DNA from: Paraphysomonas bandaiensis
Taxonomy: Eukaryota > Chrysophyceae
Direction: 5' to 3'
DNA length: 64,000 nucleotides
Assembly (NCBI GenBank): GCA_965644295.1
Contig: CBFFRP010000616.1
Coordinates: 1 to 64,000 of the forward strand
In this document: positions 1-10,597 of the stretch, piece by piece
Layout: each line of letters opens with the position of its first letter
How positions within the stretch are numbered: the stretch's first letter is position 1
Notes under the pieces: generated by a model
Databases searched by the model: none
What the model saw: only the letters and a program-made list of their open reading frames with translations
What the model was told of the DNA's origin: nothing
Translations under genes and position numbers: made by a program

Positions 1-2072
1 GTGAAATCATACAACACTCTATCTTGCTGTGAATCATCTACAGTTTACAGTATCATACTTGTACATATACGGGACTTATATCCCTTCAAGAATACAGTAA
101 CCGCAATGTATACTAAATAAACTGAAAATGAAAGTACAACAGCATGCTACCTAGAGTACCGCAGTATAACACCGTATAACTCCACGTATAACAGTAACTA
201 CAGGTATGCGTGACACTTCCATCTGATATTGTAACCCTTTCCCAATCCGCTCGGCGTTATTTTCCGCAATATACTGTCGCAACCCCTGATGCACCTATAA
301 ACATGCATCAGTGTGCAACCTCGCATACCATAACTATATCACAGACATGTCTTTTAATACATGCGGAGACATTCATACACATACAGCGTGATATACAACA
401 GCTCACACCATTTTTTTCGTCACAGCACTTTGTGTACGGATGATGCTGTTCTCGTACAAGTATGCTTGTAGCTCTCGAGGAGATTCGCGAGCATTGCATA
501 TATCACTACGCACAGAATCTAAAATTGTTGTAATCCTCGTGTTACAAATCGTGGTGAATTTTTTGATAAATCTATTCTCAAAATCCAACAGACTGTCCTG
601 AATTTTTGAGAAATCGACTGCCAATTCACCATCGGGGGACAACCGAATGTCCGGAAGACAACGCATGTGTATCATCATTCGCGACGCTTCGTTGCTGAGT
701 CTACGACACTCTAGAACCAGCATATCTTTAGCTTGAGTTTGAATCAATTCCCCTAATTTCTTTTCAAAATGAACAAATCTGGGGGACGGCAGGAAGGGTT
801 TGATATCATCATACTGTAGTGTGAACGGTTGCCTCTCTTCATTTCCACCCCGCAGCTCATTCTTCCTTAATTCCTCATAGGCAAGTAATTTGTTCATTTC
901 CTGTTTTCCAGACAGCAAAAACACCTTCGCGTTCCAACTTTTTTTGTATCTTGACAATGTAGAAACAAAATCACTCTCCAATTCAGTTAATATCCTCTCT
1001 TTTTCATCGTCTGTGAGTACTTCTGACCTCCCAGGTTCATCTTGAATTGCCTCCAAATATCTATCAATGGCATTGACGACAACCAGCACTTGGGGGATGC
1101 CCAACGATTCAGTAATGGTGCTCACGAAGTTAGCGTCCAAAGTTCGAAAGTTGCCGCCATCTGACCGACAGAGGTATATAAGAGAGCATGTAGCAGCCAG
1201 ATCGCCATCTGATTTGTGTCGGTGTAATACATCACGAATGGAACTTTCCTAGTATCAGTTAAGAAATTAGCGGGTGTAAACAATAGTAGACACATAGCAG
1301 AACTGGGTCGATGCAGACATACAGCTAAACAGGGGGGAGGCCTCACCACATCGGAGTTCTCATCATAGCCAGGGCAATCCACCAAGGTAATGCCGGGCTT
1401 CAGAGCCTGAAAGGGGAACAACACTTCCACTAATCTCTCGGAGGTGTGCTTGCCGGTTACCATTTCACCGATATATCTCTTCAAATGATTAGTATCGTCG
1501 AAGTCACATTCTTCCGTGATAATAGGTTTAGGAATTAGAGTGCCGTCTTTATCAGGTCCCAACAACTGGCGGCCGGTTTCGTCTCTAAAGTCTGATATGC
1601 GTACGGACACTTTATGGCTGTACCGGAAGGAGACCACAGCGCTGGTACGCTTTTGGGTCGAGATAGGAGTAAAAATTTCCCTGAGGAGGAGGTTGATCAG
1701 TGTCGATTTGCCCACATTCATGGAGCCCATTAGAATCACCAGGTGCAAAGACGAAGACGTCATCGATATTAAGGAGTTTGATAACGAAATGCCTCCTGAG
1801 CCTGATTCCGGTTTGTTGATTTCCTCCCGATACAGCTCTGACTGTGCGTTGAATTGCTCATTGAAGTGAACAAGATTCTGTTTGAAGTCTGAAAGAACTT
1901 TAATGTCTTTGTCGATGACAGAACTCCAAGGCGAGGAATCAGCCATAGGATGCGATCCTCTGCGGACCATGTCAGGATTGATTGCCGTCAGAGAGTTTTG
2001 TTTAGTATAAGGATCAGATTGATCATCACTGGGAACAGGAGGGGGTTGAGATGGTTGTATGGGATCATCCAT
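1..2072 (-). CDS. Dynamin-superfamily GTPase, 5' part (gene runs off left edge)
   Basis: Seen: three exons on the minus strand, 2072-1347, 1248-409 and 294 to about 205, joined in phase 0 by introns of 98 and 114 nt. Exon 1 has a G1/P-loop GSMNVGKST at about residues 116-124 and a G3 DCPGYDE at about 232-238; exon 2 supplies DGGNFRTLD and the G4-like NAID at about residue 301, where dynamins have TKxD/NKxD. An open frame that ignores the first intron hides these residues. Known: this order of motifs fits the Dynamin_N GTPase fold of mitofusin/bacterial-dynamin-like membrane remodelling proteins. The N-terminal ~60 residues are Pro/Ser/Asp rich. Inference: a membrane fission or fusion GTPase; helical and membrane-binding parts would lie beyond base 1, so I cannot choose between mitofusin-like and other dynamin-like proteins. 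The third exon (VHQGLRQYI...) is less certain than the first two. Confidence 0.75.
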
Positions 2073-2754
2073 AGGTTAACTACTGCTCTGGATATGGTGA
2101 TAAGAGGGTTATATGAGAGCTGAGGGAGTGACTGTCTGCCTGTCTGCCTGCCTGCCTGCCTGTCTCTGAGTGAGTAGCTACATGCATGTCCAGATGCGCT
2201 CGATTTGGACAAAGATATCGAACAAAACCACCGAATTCATATCAGCAGTTGGCATCTTATTTTTCGGAAATAAGTTGAGGTAAATATTTTCTATATTACT
2301 GCAATACAACTTCGGCTAGAATACAGATAATTGTTGTCTCAATAATAGAGGCATCTTTGAACAAAAATATACGAAGGATGCCAATACGTTTTTCAGAATT
2401 CAGTATTCAGTTTCCCTTACGAATAAGACCCACCCTTAGAAAGTGCCAATTTTTATTGAAATATCCGGATATCTGTGTGTAGGAATATACAGTACTGCAA
2501 CAGCAGTACATACTCTGTATGTACTATATCGGTGTACTGTATATAGAAAGTGAAGATTACAAAAGTTTAGGCTTTTTTATGTTTTCTACCATTTTTCTTA
2601 CTTCTTTACTTGAAAACCTCACGTTTTTTGTAACAAAACTAACCTACACCAGCATTTATCAGTCCGTTCTGTGGAACCTCCCCAGTGGACACATACATAC
2701 ATAGCCAGCTCACACATCTGAATATGAATATCAATATGCGTTAATTAAATATCG
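2073..2754. other. Intergenic region between divergent genes
   Basis: Upstream of the minus-strand GTPase and of the plus-strand ATPase. A short TGCC/TGTC-rich tandem stretch sits at about 2131-2165. The rest is AT-rich, with no gene, RNA or recognisable promoter element that I can support. Confidence 0.5.
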
Positions 2755-3977
2755 ATGTTCAGGACTTTCAAGCATGCTTCAATGGTTCCTTTGACAGCAA
2801 CTTTGCTGTCATATTCACTCTCCGAACCAAACAAACAGGATCGTATGCTACCATCCAGACCACACAGAGACATACACGTACGGACTGATGCTATGAAACA
2901 TATTGCTGCAGATTGTAAGCAATATGAGCACTTTAATCTGTATGATACTCCCGCACATCGCGTTCTATTGACATCTGTACACAACAAATGCGATCTATTG
3001 ACTAAGAATCGATTTGTTGGTAGGAATGGATCACATGCGCGGTTAGTGTGTGGCCCAGACGGTGTCGGAAAATCAACTGTCCTTGAGACATATTCGAAGT
3101 TATGCTCTAATTATTACCCGGATGTTTTACCGATTTATAGTAGTATGGATGACCTGAACGTTGAAGGCAATGAGATGAAGGATCAAACTATTTTAGAATA
3201 TGTGCATGCAAAGCTAGTATCTGAGTATGGTCTGAAAATGGGACCAAATACGATACCTTGAGGCTACCCGTCTCTCCTTGTACTGATCTAATTGCAATTG
3301 AAAACATTCTAAGTGGGTATTTTGATGACACGAACGATGATGGTATTCCAAGTATCGATAAACAAGAGTTAGTCAGGCTTTTAGCTTTCGGTATTGGTGT
3401 TGTTCCGCGGTCCCTCGATGCAGCGTGCGCCAAATTAGAAGAAGGGGAATTTGAACTGTGTCATCATCTGGGACCTGATATACATCGTAATGGAGCGAAG
3501 TGGTACTACAGTACTTCAATTCCTTTATACTGGAAACTAATCGAGAGGTTGGAACGAAAAAATTCGCGGATAAAATTAATGTTGAGTCGCTCAGGGACTG
3601 ACACAAAAACCACTAAGGATATCATGGACCTTGAATTAGTCAAAACTGTGGCCTGGGAGAAGGAGTTTGTATCACTTACCTACAAGGACATATTCGAAGT
3701 ATGGGATCGCTTGTGCACTGAAGACCCGTCTTTCAAGAAGTATCAGGGTGATGTGGAACAATTGCAGTTTTCTATTCTTGAGCTGTGTGACAAGGGTCAG
3801 CTTACATATACTGAAATTGAAGGTGGCATGCCGGTCGGAATTTTTCCTATATGTCCCGCTCAAGTCTTCATCAATGCCAAGTCCAATACGAGTACGGGAA
3901 TTAGTAACCTCACTTTTACCTTTAACATACTATTGAAGAAATGTTTTGATAACTGTTACCGAAAAAGTTGTCGATGA
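2755..3977 (+). pseudogene. P-loop (STAND/AAA-like) ATPase with internal frameshift
   Basis: Seen: two open frames, 2755-3261 and about 3225-3977, overlap in different frames and together give about 400 aa. The first has a Walker A motif GPDGVGKST at about residues 103-111, preceded by FVGRNGSHARLV, typical of the entry strand of signal-transduction ATPases. The second continues with conserved-looking text and a GVVPRSLDAACAKLE stretch resembling the GxPR motif after the ATPase core in STAND/archaeal-type ATPases. No GT-AG intron of normal size links the frames, so a one-base indel (mutation or sequencing error) near 3225-3258 is the simplest reading. Inference: a decayed or mis-sequenced NTPase from a multicopy accessory family. 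The exact family is not recognised and the start is uncertain. Confidence 0.5.
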
Positions 3978-4805
3978 AATTATCAGCAAACATGTTCCGT
4001 AAAACATTGTTTTGTTTTCTGACAATAGGGAAATGTGTAGCTGATATTCTCTTCAGTAAAAGGATTCCAGTATTACCGTTGTAATTAAACACTCTTTGCC
4101 GGTTTAGGTATTTTACCTGTTAAATGGCGGAAACATAGGACGTGTTAATGGAAACGAACGTTGTCGCGAGGCACTAAAAGGCCACATCGCAAAGTTAGCA
4201 ACGGGCCCCGTGTATTTTTACGTCGACATTTGTAAGAAAAAATGGCGGTTAAAAACTAAAAGAAATCGGTAGTTTTACGGTAAGAAACTTTAAAATAAAA
4301 TAATGAAAGAGAGTTTTTAGAAAGTAATAATTCTTAAAATGAGATGAAATGATAAAGCTTTTGCAATTTTGTTATCCTGGAAAGTGGAATGCAAATCAGC
4401 CCGCCTTTCATTTATGATGTTCAGATCAAAATGAAACTAAAATATGCTGACTGTAGAGAATAGTGCTTGTGGTGTCCAAATTTCAATCTCGAATTTTCAC
4501 CTGGGCCCGAGATTTGCAACATAGTAAATTTGTGGTTCGGAGACAATAATTCACAGCATGGAAGAAAACAATTTGGATTCGAAATTTCAAAAATTAGAAA
4601 AAAGAGTTAGATGCTGTACTCTGTATTCAACGACCCCAATTAAAGTTATCAATTTTTTAATGTGGGTATTTCATTTTCCAGTAGAATGAAACTTGGAACG
4701 TGAGCAAATAATTGCTAGGACATCGGATCTGCATCTTGGAGGTACCAGAGAAACGTACAACAGGTAAACCCCTAACAGAGCAAACTCAATATTTGTACAT
4801 GTGTA
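3978..4805. other. Non-genic region left of copia element 1
   Basis: AT-rich sequence with no credible ORF. It ends in GTGTA (4801-4805), the left copy of the 5-bp target-site duplication of copia element 1. Confidence 0.5.
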
Positions 4806-5112
4806 TATTGAACTACAACCAACTCCTACGTGCGTACTTGAAGTTTGGTAAAGTCAATCGCTAGTAGTTATCCTGTATTCTATGTAGCAATGAAATACAG
4901 AATATACATGACTACAGTATAGGAGTAGCTATTACAAGTATACAAAGAAACTGAAAATATAGTAGCTGTTAAAGATATGATTTGTAGAACAGAATGTTGA
5001 TGTTGGTGAATGACGTGGTTCCTAACTCACAGGGCTACAACATCATAAACTTACTATATCTCCTATAATATCAATCAGTCAATATTGCACTAACTAAAAG
5101 CGTAAATTAATA
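4806..5112 (+). repeat. 5' LTR of copia element 1
   Basis: 307 bp, identical by eye to 9678-9984. Its boundaries are fixed by the GTGTA target duplication on the left and the primer-binding site on the right. It starts TATTGAAC and ends ATTAATA, giving a 4-bp inverted terminus TATT/AATA. Its last base is the A of the gag-pol ATG. Confidence 0.93.
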
Positions 5113-8100
5113 TGGTAGCGGATGGTAGTTTCACGAATGTCGCCTCAGGCTCAAAGGTACCTCCCTTCGAGGAACTGAACTTCAAGAAATTCAAGAAGTT
5201 CTTCACCTCATTCCTCATGAGACACAATCGAGCTCATCTTGTCCTCTCAAAGGATAAACCAAGGCACATTCATGATCTAGACTCTACAGTCCCAGCGGGA
5301 GCTCATATGACTGATGCACAGAAGAAGCGACTACGCAAAGCGAAGAAACTCTGGAACACCCGGAACGAGACCGCGTACTCCTTCCTGATGGAAGTGTGCA
5401 ATGCTCACCCAAAAGCAGGCACAACAGCGGCTCTCTACGAAGGAAGTACAGCAAAAGGGTTACTACAGGCACTGGAAGAGAGATTTCTCAACGTTGAAAA
5501 GAATACAGTACAGGCAGAGGTCACAAAGTTCAATTCAATGAAGATTACCTCAAGTCAGTCAGGAGCAGAGTTCGTCGACAGCGTTGAAGCCCAGGCCAAG
5601 ATTCTCGAGAATCTAGGTCGTGAAGTCACGGAAGACGACAAGCTCACTCGACTAAAGGAAGGTCTCACAGACAAGAGATATTCCCAACTAGCACACAGCC
5701 TGTATACAGCAAACGATGTGACATACGCAAGAGCAAGCAGCCTAATCAAAGGGTATGAAAACACATCATTCGGCAAGCATGCGTTGCAAAATTCAGGGGA
5801 AGACAGTGTCAATCAAGCAGTGGATGACAGTAAATGGAAAGAGCACAAGAGAAAGGGCAGATGCAATAAGTGCAAGAAACTTGGCCACTTTGCTAGGGAG
5901 TGCAAGACTCCAGAGCATGTCATAAAGAGGATGAAGGGGACAAGATCACAGAGAAAAGATAGAGATCACAGAAACAGGGGTGATAACAAAACAAAGCTAC
6001 CTGTGTGTGAGATATGTGACATCCCAGGCCATCAGACTAAAGACTGCTTCCACTTGAAGACTGCTAAAGCTGCAGTGGTCAGTTCTAAACGGGGGCGAGA
6101 CTCTAGAAGGGAAACGGCACCCTACAAGAACAAGAAGAAACCGCGAGTGTCTGTACATGATTCAGAAGATGAAGCGGGATACGAATCGATGATATGTGTG
6201 GAAGAAGAGGTGAATCTAGCACAGAGCATGTCAGATGTTATTTATTTAGACAGCGGGTGCAACAAGATGATCCTTACCTCCAAAAACCACATGACCAACC
6301 TTCAGCGCGCTGATAGGCAGATGTCCACAGCGAACAAAGGTAAACTGTCAATACACAGTGTTGGCGATGTAGGAAGCTTTAAAAAGGTGTACTACGCACC
6401 TGAAGCAAGTAAGAACCTCGTAGATATGAAGAGCATCACAGATAGGGGTTGTGTTGTGACGTTCGATAATGATGAAGTCGTCATTCGAAATAAGACTACG
6501 AACAAGACACTCACTAGACAGAGAAGTGTTAATGGATTATATCCAGTTCGACTCGAAGACTTACTTCAGCTTGGAGAAGAATCCTCAGCAGCACTTGAGG
6601 AGCAGGGGTTTGATGACCAGCGAATTCTATGGCACAAAAGACTTGGCCATGTCAACTATGATAAACTGACTGAGTCCGACCGCCGAGGCCTAGTTGATGG
6701 AATAAATCTGGACAAGAAATATTTCAGAAAAAAACACAAAAAAACGATATGCAAATGTAATACCTGCATGCGATCGAAACTCACGAGAAAGAACTTCAGG
6801 ACTCCACGCCAGTTGATGAACTTAGACAACAACCCAAAGGAGAGAGGGGTGCTCAGTGCAGATACGATGGAAGTCCTAAACACGCCATCGATGGAAGGCT
6901 ACAAACATGTGTTACTATTCAAGCACAGTGATGCAAAACATGTATGGGCTTATGGGTTGAAAAACAAGACTGGGAGTGAAGTGTTAAAGTGTATGAAGGA
7001 CATGGTAGAGACCCAACTTGTCAAAGAAGGATTGCAACTACGACGATATCATGCAGATGGCGCAGGAGAACTAGTAGGGCAACATGTCAGGCAGTACTTA
7101 CGTGAAACCACCAGCACAAGGACTGTACAGGTTACTTGGACTCCACGTGACACACCCGAAATGAATTCGCTATCGGAACGCACTAATCGTACAGTGAAGG
7201 AGATGGCCCTTGCTATATTGCTCGATAGTGGCATGCCATCAGTATTTTGGTTCAAAGCAGTCTTGCATGCTGTATATCTGATCAACAGGTTACCTACGAA
7301 GACAACGAAAGGATACATCTCACCTTTTGAGTATATTACTGGAACCGCACCAGATGTGAGTGACTTGAAGATCTGGGGCTGCAAGGCATGGGCTATTGTG
7401 CCGAAGGAGCAGCGCCGCAAAGAGTGGAAAGAAAAGGGAAAACCTGGATACTATATGGGACAATGTCAACAACCTGTTGGACACCAAATATATATTCCAG
7501 ACCTGAATGCTATTATTGTTGCAGTCAATGCACAGTTTGATGAGTCAATTCCAGAGCGTTCACAGGAGTATTTCGACGAAATAGATAATCTACAAATCGA
7601 CACCTCAGAAACAGCAGAGAGTGTAAATGACTATCAGTACCTGGTGGGCCTCAGACATCTTGATGGACACCTGTGTTATGTTACCACCAGAGTGATAGAG
7701 AGAAGAGGAGTCATTGTTGCATATAGGAGATTAGATATGAAAGGAAATACTACCGAGGAGCAAACTCCAATTCATATCAAAGATGTAGTAAAGATGACTC
7801 ACTCTACAAAGTGTCAGACCGACAAGTTTAATAGTTTGCGAAATGAGTTGGATCAGACTTGTAATGACAGTGACAATGAACAGAGGACTCCTGACCGCTC
7901 AAATCGGGGCGCATCTTCAACAGGTGGGGCAGATCGAAATCCCAGAACTGAAAAACGACCTCGAAAAAAACGGCACATTGTTAACGTTGGTGTCCTCGGC
8001 GATGTCTCATTGTTTCTTGATTCCTCCAACAGCACAATTAAAGAGCCACAGACGCTGGCAGAAGCAAAGAAGACTCCACAGAGAACATACTGGATTGAAG

Positions 8101-9629
8101 CTACCAGGAAGGAGGTGCACAAGCTTGAACGAAGGACATGCTGGAAGATTGTCCGAAGGCCGAAACACCGAAAAATCATAAAATCTAAATTGGTCTTTAA
8201 AGTAAAGCGCGACCATCTTGGAAAAATTAAGAAGTTCAAAGTTCGACTTGTGGCGAAAGGGTTTACTCAAGAACAAGGAGTCGACTATAATGAGACATTC
8301 TCCCCAGTAGCTAAAGGTGTATCATTTAGGCTAGCACTAGCACTGGCTCTGCGATACAATCTGCAACTCCGTCAACTCGATGTAGAAACGGCATTTCCGT
8401 ATGCAGATCTGGACGAAGACGTGTTTATGTCTCCACCTGCAGGAATAGATATTCCACAAGGCTGTTGTTTGAAGATTCTGAAGAGTTTGTATGGCCTAAA
8501 ACAAGCGCCTCGAAATTGGCATTCAATGCTGAAGGACAGTATAAAGGCGATGGGGTATAAACAATGTGTTCTTGACCCATGTTTATTTGTACTCAAGGGT
8601 ACTGATGATAACCTACATATGATACTTGTGTATGTAGATGATATCATTGTGCTCAGCTCTGACAGCCGTCATATTGAAGAAGTCATCAGCGCCTTTAAGA
8701 CTCAATATGCCATGCAAGATATGGGGGACCTTAAGCATTATTTAGGTCTTACCATTGAGCGTCATAATGGCCAGATTAAGTTACATCAGTCTGCATATGC
8801 TAAAGATGTTGTGGCCAGATTCAATCACTTGTTGTCAGAAAAGAAGAGACGGTGCAAGGCAACCACACCTCTACCACCTGGCCTAAAGTTGTCCAAGGAT
8901 GCAAAAGAGGAAGAAACTCGAAAACAGAGAGAATACGTTGATGCATTTCCCTATCAATCTGTTATTGGTGCCTTAATGTATTTGGCAGTGCATACTAGAC
9001 CAGACATGGCATATACAGTAAATCTTCTCTCCCGGTTCACCACAAGACCCACGTACGCTGCATGTCAAGCTGCTCTGCATACTTTATTGTATTTAGAAAA
9101 TACAGTTGATCAAGGTATCATATTTCCTAATTTCACAGATGAAGACCCTCTATGTGTGTACTCTGATGCAGATTGGGCCGGAGATCTGGATACATGCAGA
9201 TCCACTACAGGGTATATCGTATATCTGTGGGGTGCTCCAATTGCATGGCAGTCCAGACTGCAGCCAACAGTGGCTACGTCGACTATGGAAGCTGAATATA
9301 TGGCTGCATATGCTGCAATTCAGGAGATTGTATGGATACGAGGGGTGATGACAGAGCTCGGAATTCGTGGATTTGAGCTCAGTAAGAATGCGTCTCCAAC
9401 AATCTTGAATATGGACAGCAAGAGTGCGATTGATCTAGCTCAGAACCCGGTAAATCATAAACGTTCCAAGCATATTCGGATCAAGTATCATTGGATTCGA
9501 GAGCAAGTGGGAGGCTGTATCGTCAGGCTGAATCATGTGCCAACGGCAGAGATGACAGCAGACGTGATGACTAAAGCCTTGTCCGAGAAGCTGCACTATC
9601 AGCATGTGCACACTATGGTATCGCACTAA
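5112..9629 (+). CDS. Copia gag-pol polyprotein, element 1
   Basis: Seen: one 1505-codon frame. Gag occupies about residues 1-240. Two CX2CX4HX4C zinc knuckles follow, CNKCKKLGHFAREC at about 251-264 and CEICDIPGHQTKDC at about 299-312. The protease motif is YLDSGC at about 379. The integrase has an HHCC zinc finger (WHKRLGH ... CNTC at about 507-555) and a D,D,E core (SADTMEVL, HADGAGEL, PEMNSLSER to about 690). The reverse transcriptase starts at about 985, with DVETAF, LYGLKQAPR and the catalytic YVDD at about 1174. The RNase H SDADWAGD is at about 1351, followed by the STTGY and SKHIRIKYHWIR blocks typical of copia. There is no stop or frameshift between gag and pol, so Gag excess would need processing or translational control not visible here. 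The ATG is at the LTR/PBS junction. Confidence 0.95.
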   Translation: MVADGSFTNVASGSKVPPFEELNFKKFKKFFTSFLMRHNRAHLVLSKDKPRHIHDLDSTVPAGAHMTDAQKKRLRKAKKLWNTRNETAYSFLMEVCNAHPKAGTTAALYEGSTAKGLLQALEERFLNVEKNTVQAEVTKFNSMKITSSQSGAEFVDSVEAQAKILENLGREVTEDDKLTRLKEGLTDKRYSQLAHSLYTANDVTYARASSLIKGYENTSFGKHALQNSGEDSVNQAVDDSKWKEHKRKGRCNKCKKLGHFARECKTPEHVIKRMKGTRSQRKDRDHRNRGDNKTKLPVCEICDIPGHQTKDCFHLKTAKAAVVSSKRGRDSRRETAPYKNKKKPRVSVHDSEDEAGYESMICVEEEVNLAQSMSDVIYLDSGCNKMILTSKNHMTNLQRADRQMSTANKGKLSIHSVGDVGSFKKVYYAPEASKNLVDMKSITDRGCVVTFDNDEVVIRNKTTNKTLTRQRSVNGLYPVRLEDLLQLGEESSAALEEQGFDDQRILWHKRLGHVNYDKLTESDRRGLVDGINLDKKYFRKKHKKTICKCNTCMRSKLTRKNFRTPRQLMNLDNNPKERGVLSADTMEVLNTPSMEGYKHVLLFKHSDAKHVWAYGLKNKTGSEVLKCMKDMVETQLVKEGLQLRRYHADGAGELVGQHVRQYLRETTSTRTVQVTWTPRDTPEMNSLSERTNRTVKEMALAILLDSGMPSVFWFKAVLHAVYLINRLPTKTTKGYISPFEYITGTAPDVSDLKIWGCKAWAIVPKEQRRKEWKEKGKPGYYMGQCQQPVGHQIYIPDLNAIIVAVNAQFDESIPERSQEYFDEIDNLQIDTSETAESVNDYQYLVGLRHLDGHLCYVTTRVIERRGVIVAYRRLDMKGNTTEEQTPIHIKDVVKMTHSTKCQTDKFNSLRNELDQTCNDSDNEQRTPDRSNRGASSTGGADRNPRTEKRPRKKRHIVNVGVLGDVSLFLDSSNSTIKEPQTLAEAKKTPQRTYWIEATRKEVHKLERRTCWKIVRRPKHRKIIKSKLVFKVKRDHLGKIKKFKVRLVAKGFTQEQGVDYNETFSPVAKGVSFRLALALALRYNLQLRQLDVETAFPYADLDEDVFMSPPAGIDIPQGCCLKILKSLYGLKQAPRNWHSMLKDSIKAMGYKQCVLDPCLFVLKGTDDNLHMILVYVDDIIVLSSDSRHIEEVISAFKTQYAMQDMGDLKHYLGLTIERHNGQIKLHQSAYAKDVVARFNHLLSEKKRRCKATTPLPPGLKLSKDAKEEETRKQREYVDAFPYQSVIGALMYLAVHTRPDMAYTVNLLSRFTTRPTYAACQAALHTLLYLENTVDQGIIFPNFTDEDPLCVYSDADWAGDLDTCRSTTGYIVYLWGAPIAWQSRLQPTVATSTMEAEYMAAYAAIQEIVWIRGVMTELGIRGFELSKNASPTILNMDSKSAIDLAQNPVNHKRSKHIRIKYHWIREQVGGCIVRLNHVPTAEMTADVMTKALSEKLHYQHVHTMVSH
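5113..5123 (+). promoter_or_regulatory. Primer-binding site, element 1
   Basis: TGGTAGCGGAT directly follows the LTR. TGGTAGC is complementary to the GCTACCA 3' end of initiator tRNA-Met in many eukaryotes. It lies inside the gag-pol frame (codons 1-4). Confidence 0.75.
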
Positions 9630-9670
9630 GTAGACTTGCTCATCACAGTATATTCTGATATGTTCATTGA

Positions 9671-9677
9671 GTGGGAG
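9671..9677 (+). promoter_or_regulatory. Polypurine tract, element 1
   Basis: GTGGGAG immediately precedes the 3' LTR at 9678, the expected place for plus-strand priming. Confidence 0.65.
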
Positions 9678-9984
9678 TATTGAACTACAACCAACTCCTA
9701 CGTGCGTACTTGAAGTTTGGTAAAGTCAATCGCTAGTAGTTATCCTGTATTCTATGTAGCAATGAAATACAGAATATACATGACTACAGTATAGGAGTAG
9801 CTATTACAAGTATACAAAGAAACTGAAAATATAGTAGCTGTTAAAGATATGATTTGTAGAACAGAATGTTGATGTTGGTGAATGACGTGGTTCCTAACTC
9901 ACAGGGCTACAACATCATAAACTTACTATATCTCCTATAATATCAATCAGTCAATATTGCACTAACTAAAAGCGTAAATTAATA
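9678..9984 (+). repeat. 3' LTR of copia element 1
   Basis: 307 bp, identical by eye to the 5' LTR and followed by the target duplication GTGTA at 9985-9989. Confidence 0.93.
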
Positions 9985-10027
9985 GTGTATACCCCTATAG
10001 AGGTATGATAAATTAAAAAGGATGAAT

Positions 10028-10500
10028 TGTTATAATAGGACATTTCTCTGAAGTTAATCTTGCTCTACACTTATACCTTAAACTTACTTTGTTGCACGCA
10101 ATGCACTTTCAAGGAAGAATTATAATTATAAATCTAACACTTTATAACATATTCATGTAAAATCTAGTAAACTTCTGTTCTCAGTGAATATCTGTTATCA
10201 GCAACATATGTTCATCATATCTTCACCAGCCACTCCTATATATTACATATAGTCATACATCAGTAATGAATTTCCTTCCTTTGTAACTATATTCACAGGT
10301 TACACCTATGAGTTGATTTAACTTATTGCACACTATTAACTCACTTCAATTTCAGAATATATATATCGCCTAATACTGCAGAACTCAACACTCCCCCTCA
10401 ATTGGATGTAGCTAACCATTTAATATTATTATCAGATACGCAACCACCGAACCTCATCGGACTCAGGTTTTATGTTACTTCTTGCTAACGTACATGACGA
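10028..10500 (-). repeat. Decayed LTR plus 3' internal fragment, element-3 family
   Basis: 10028-10390 aligns by eye throughout with the 344-bp LTR of element 3 (42473-42816), with many substitutions. It shares GAAGTTAA, GCACTTTCAAG, ACACCTATGAGTTGA and the terminal GAACTCAACA. It continues into the same internal end (CTCCCCCTCAATTGGATG..., then ATACGCAACCACCGAACCTC). It is therefore an old minus-strand copia 3' end, truncated at about 10500, lying beside the fresh element 1. Confidence 0.8.
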
Positions 10501-10597
10501 ACATGGGGTGTTGTATGAGGCCGAGGATGTACTCAAGAAGGCTGCTAGTATTTATACTTCCTACCCAGGCTCCACCGCTCCCCTTATCTACCTGTAG
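10472..10597 (+). other. Orphan exon-like ORF, 41 codons
   Basis: Seen: a short frame behind an acceptor-like ACTCAG, containing VLYEAEDVLKKAASIY, which resembles an amphipathic TPR-type helix, then a stop at 10595-10597. It abuts the truncated LTR relic. Inference: it may be the last exon of a gene broken by retrotransposon insertion or deletion. It is short, and no family is recognised. Confidence 0.25.

Larger units (their letters stand above)
4806..9984 (+). mobile_element. Ty1/copia LTR retrotransposon, element 1 (complete)
   Basis: Seen: two 307-bp LTRs, identical by eye (4806-5112 and 9678-9984), a single gag-pol frame between them, a primer-binding site starting at 5113, a purine tract at 9671-9677 and a 5-bp target duplication GTGTA (4801-4805 and 9985-9989). 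The domain order gag, protease, integrase, reverse transcriptase, RNase H defines Ty1/copia. Identical LTRs plus an unbroken 1505-codon frame mean a very recent insertion that may still be competent. The LTR termini are TATT...AATA rather than TG...CA. Confidence 0.95.

Noticed and set aside
1067-1252. Plus-strand ORF of 61 codons
   Set aside because: Antisense shadow of the G3-G4 region of the dynamin-like GTPase exon 2.
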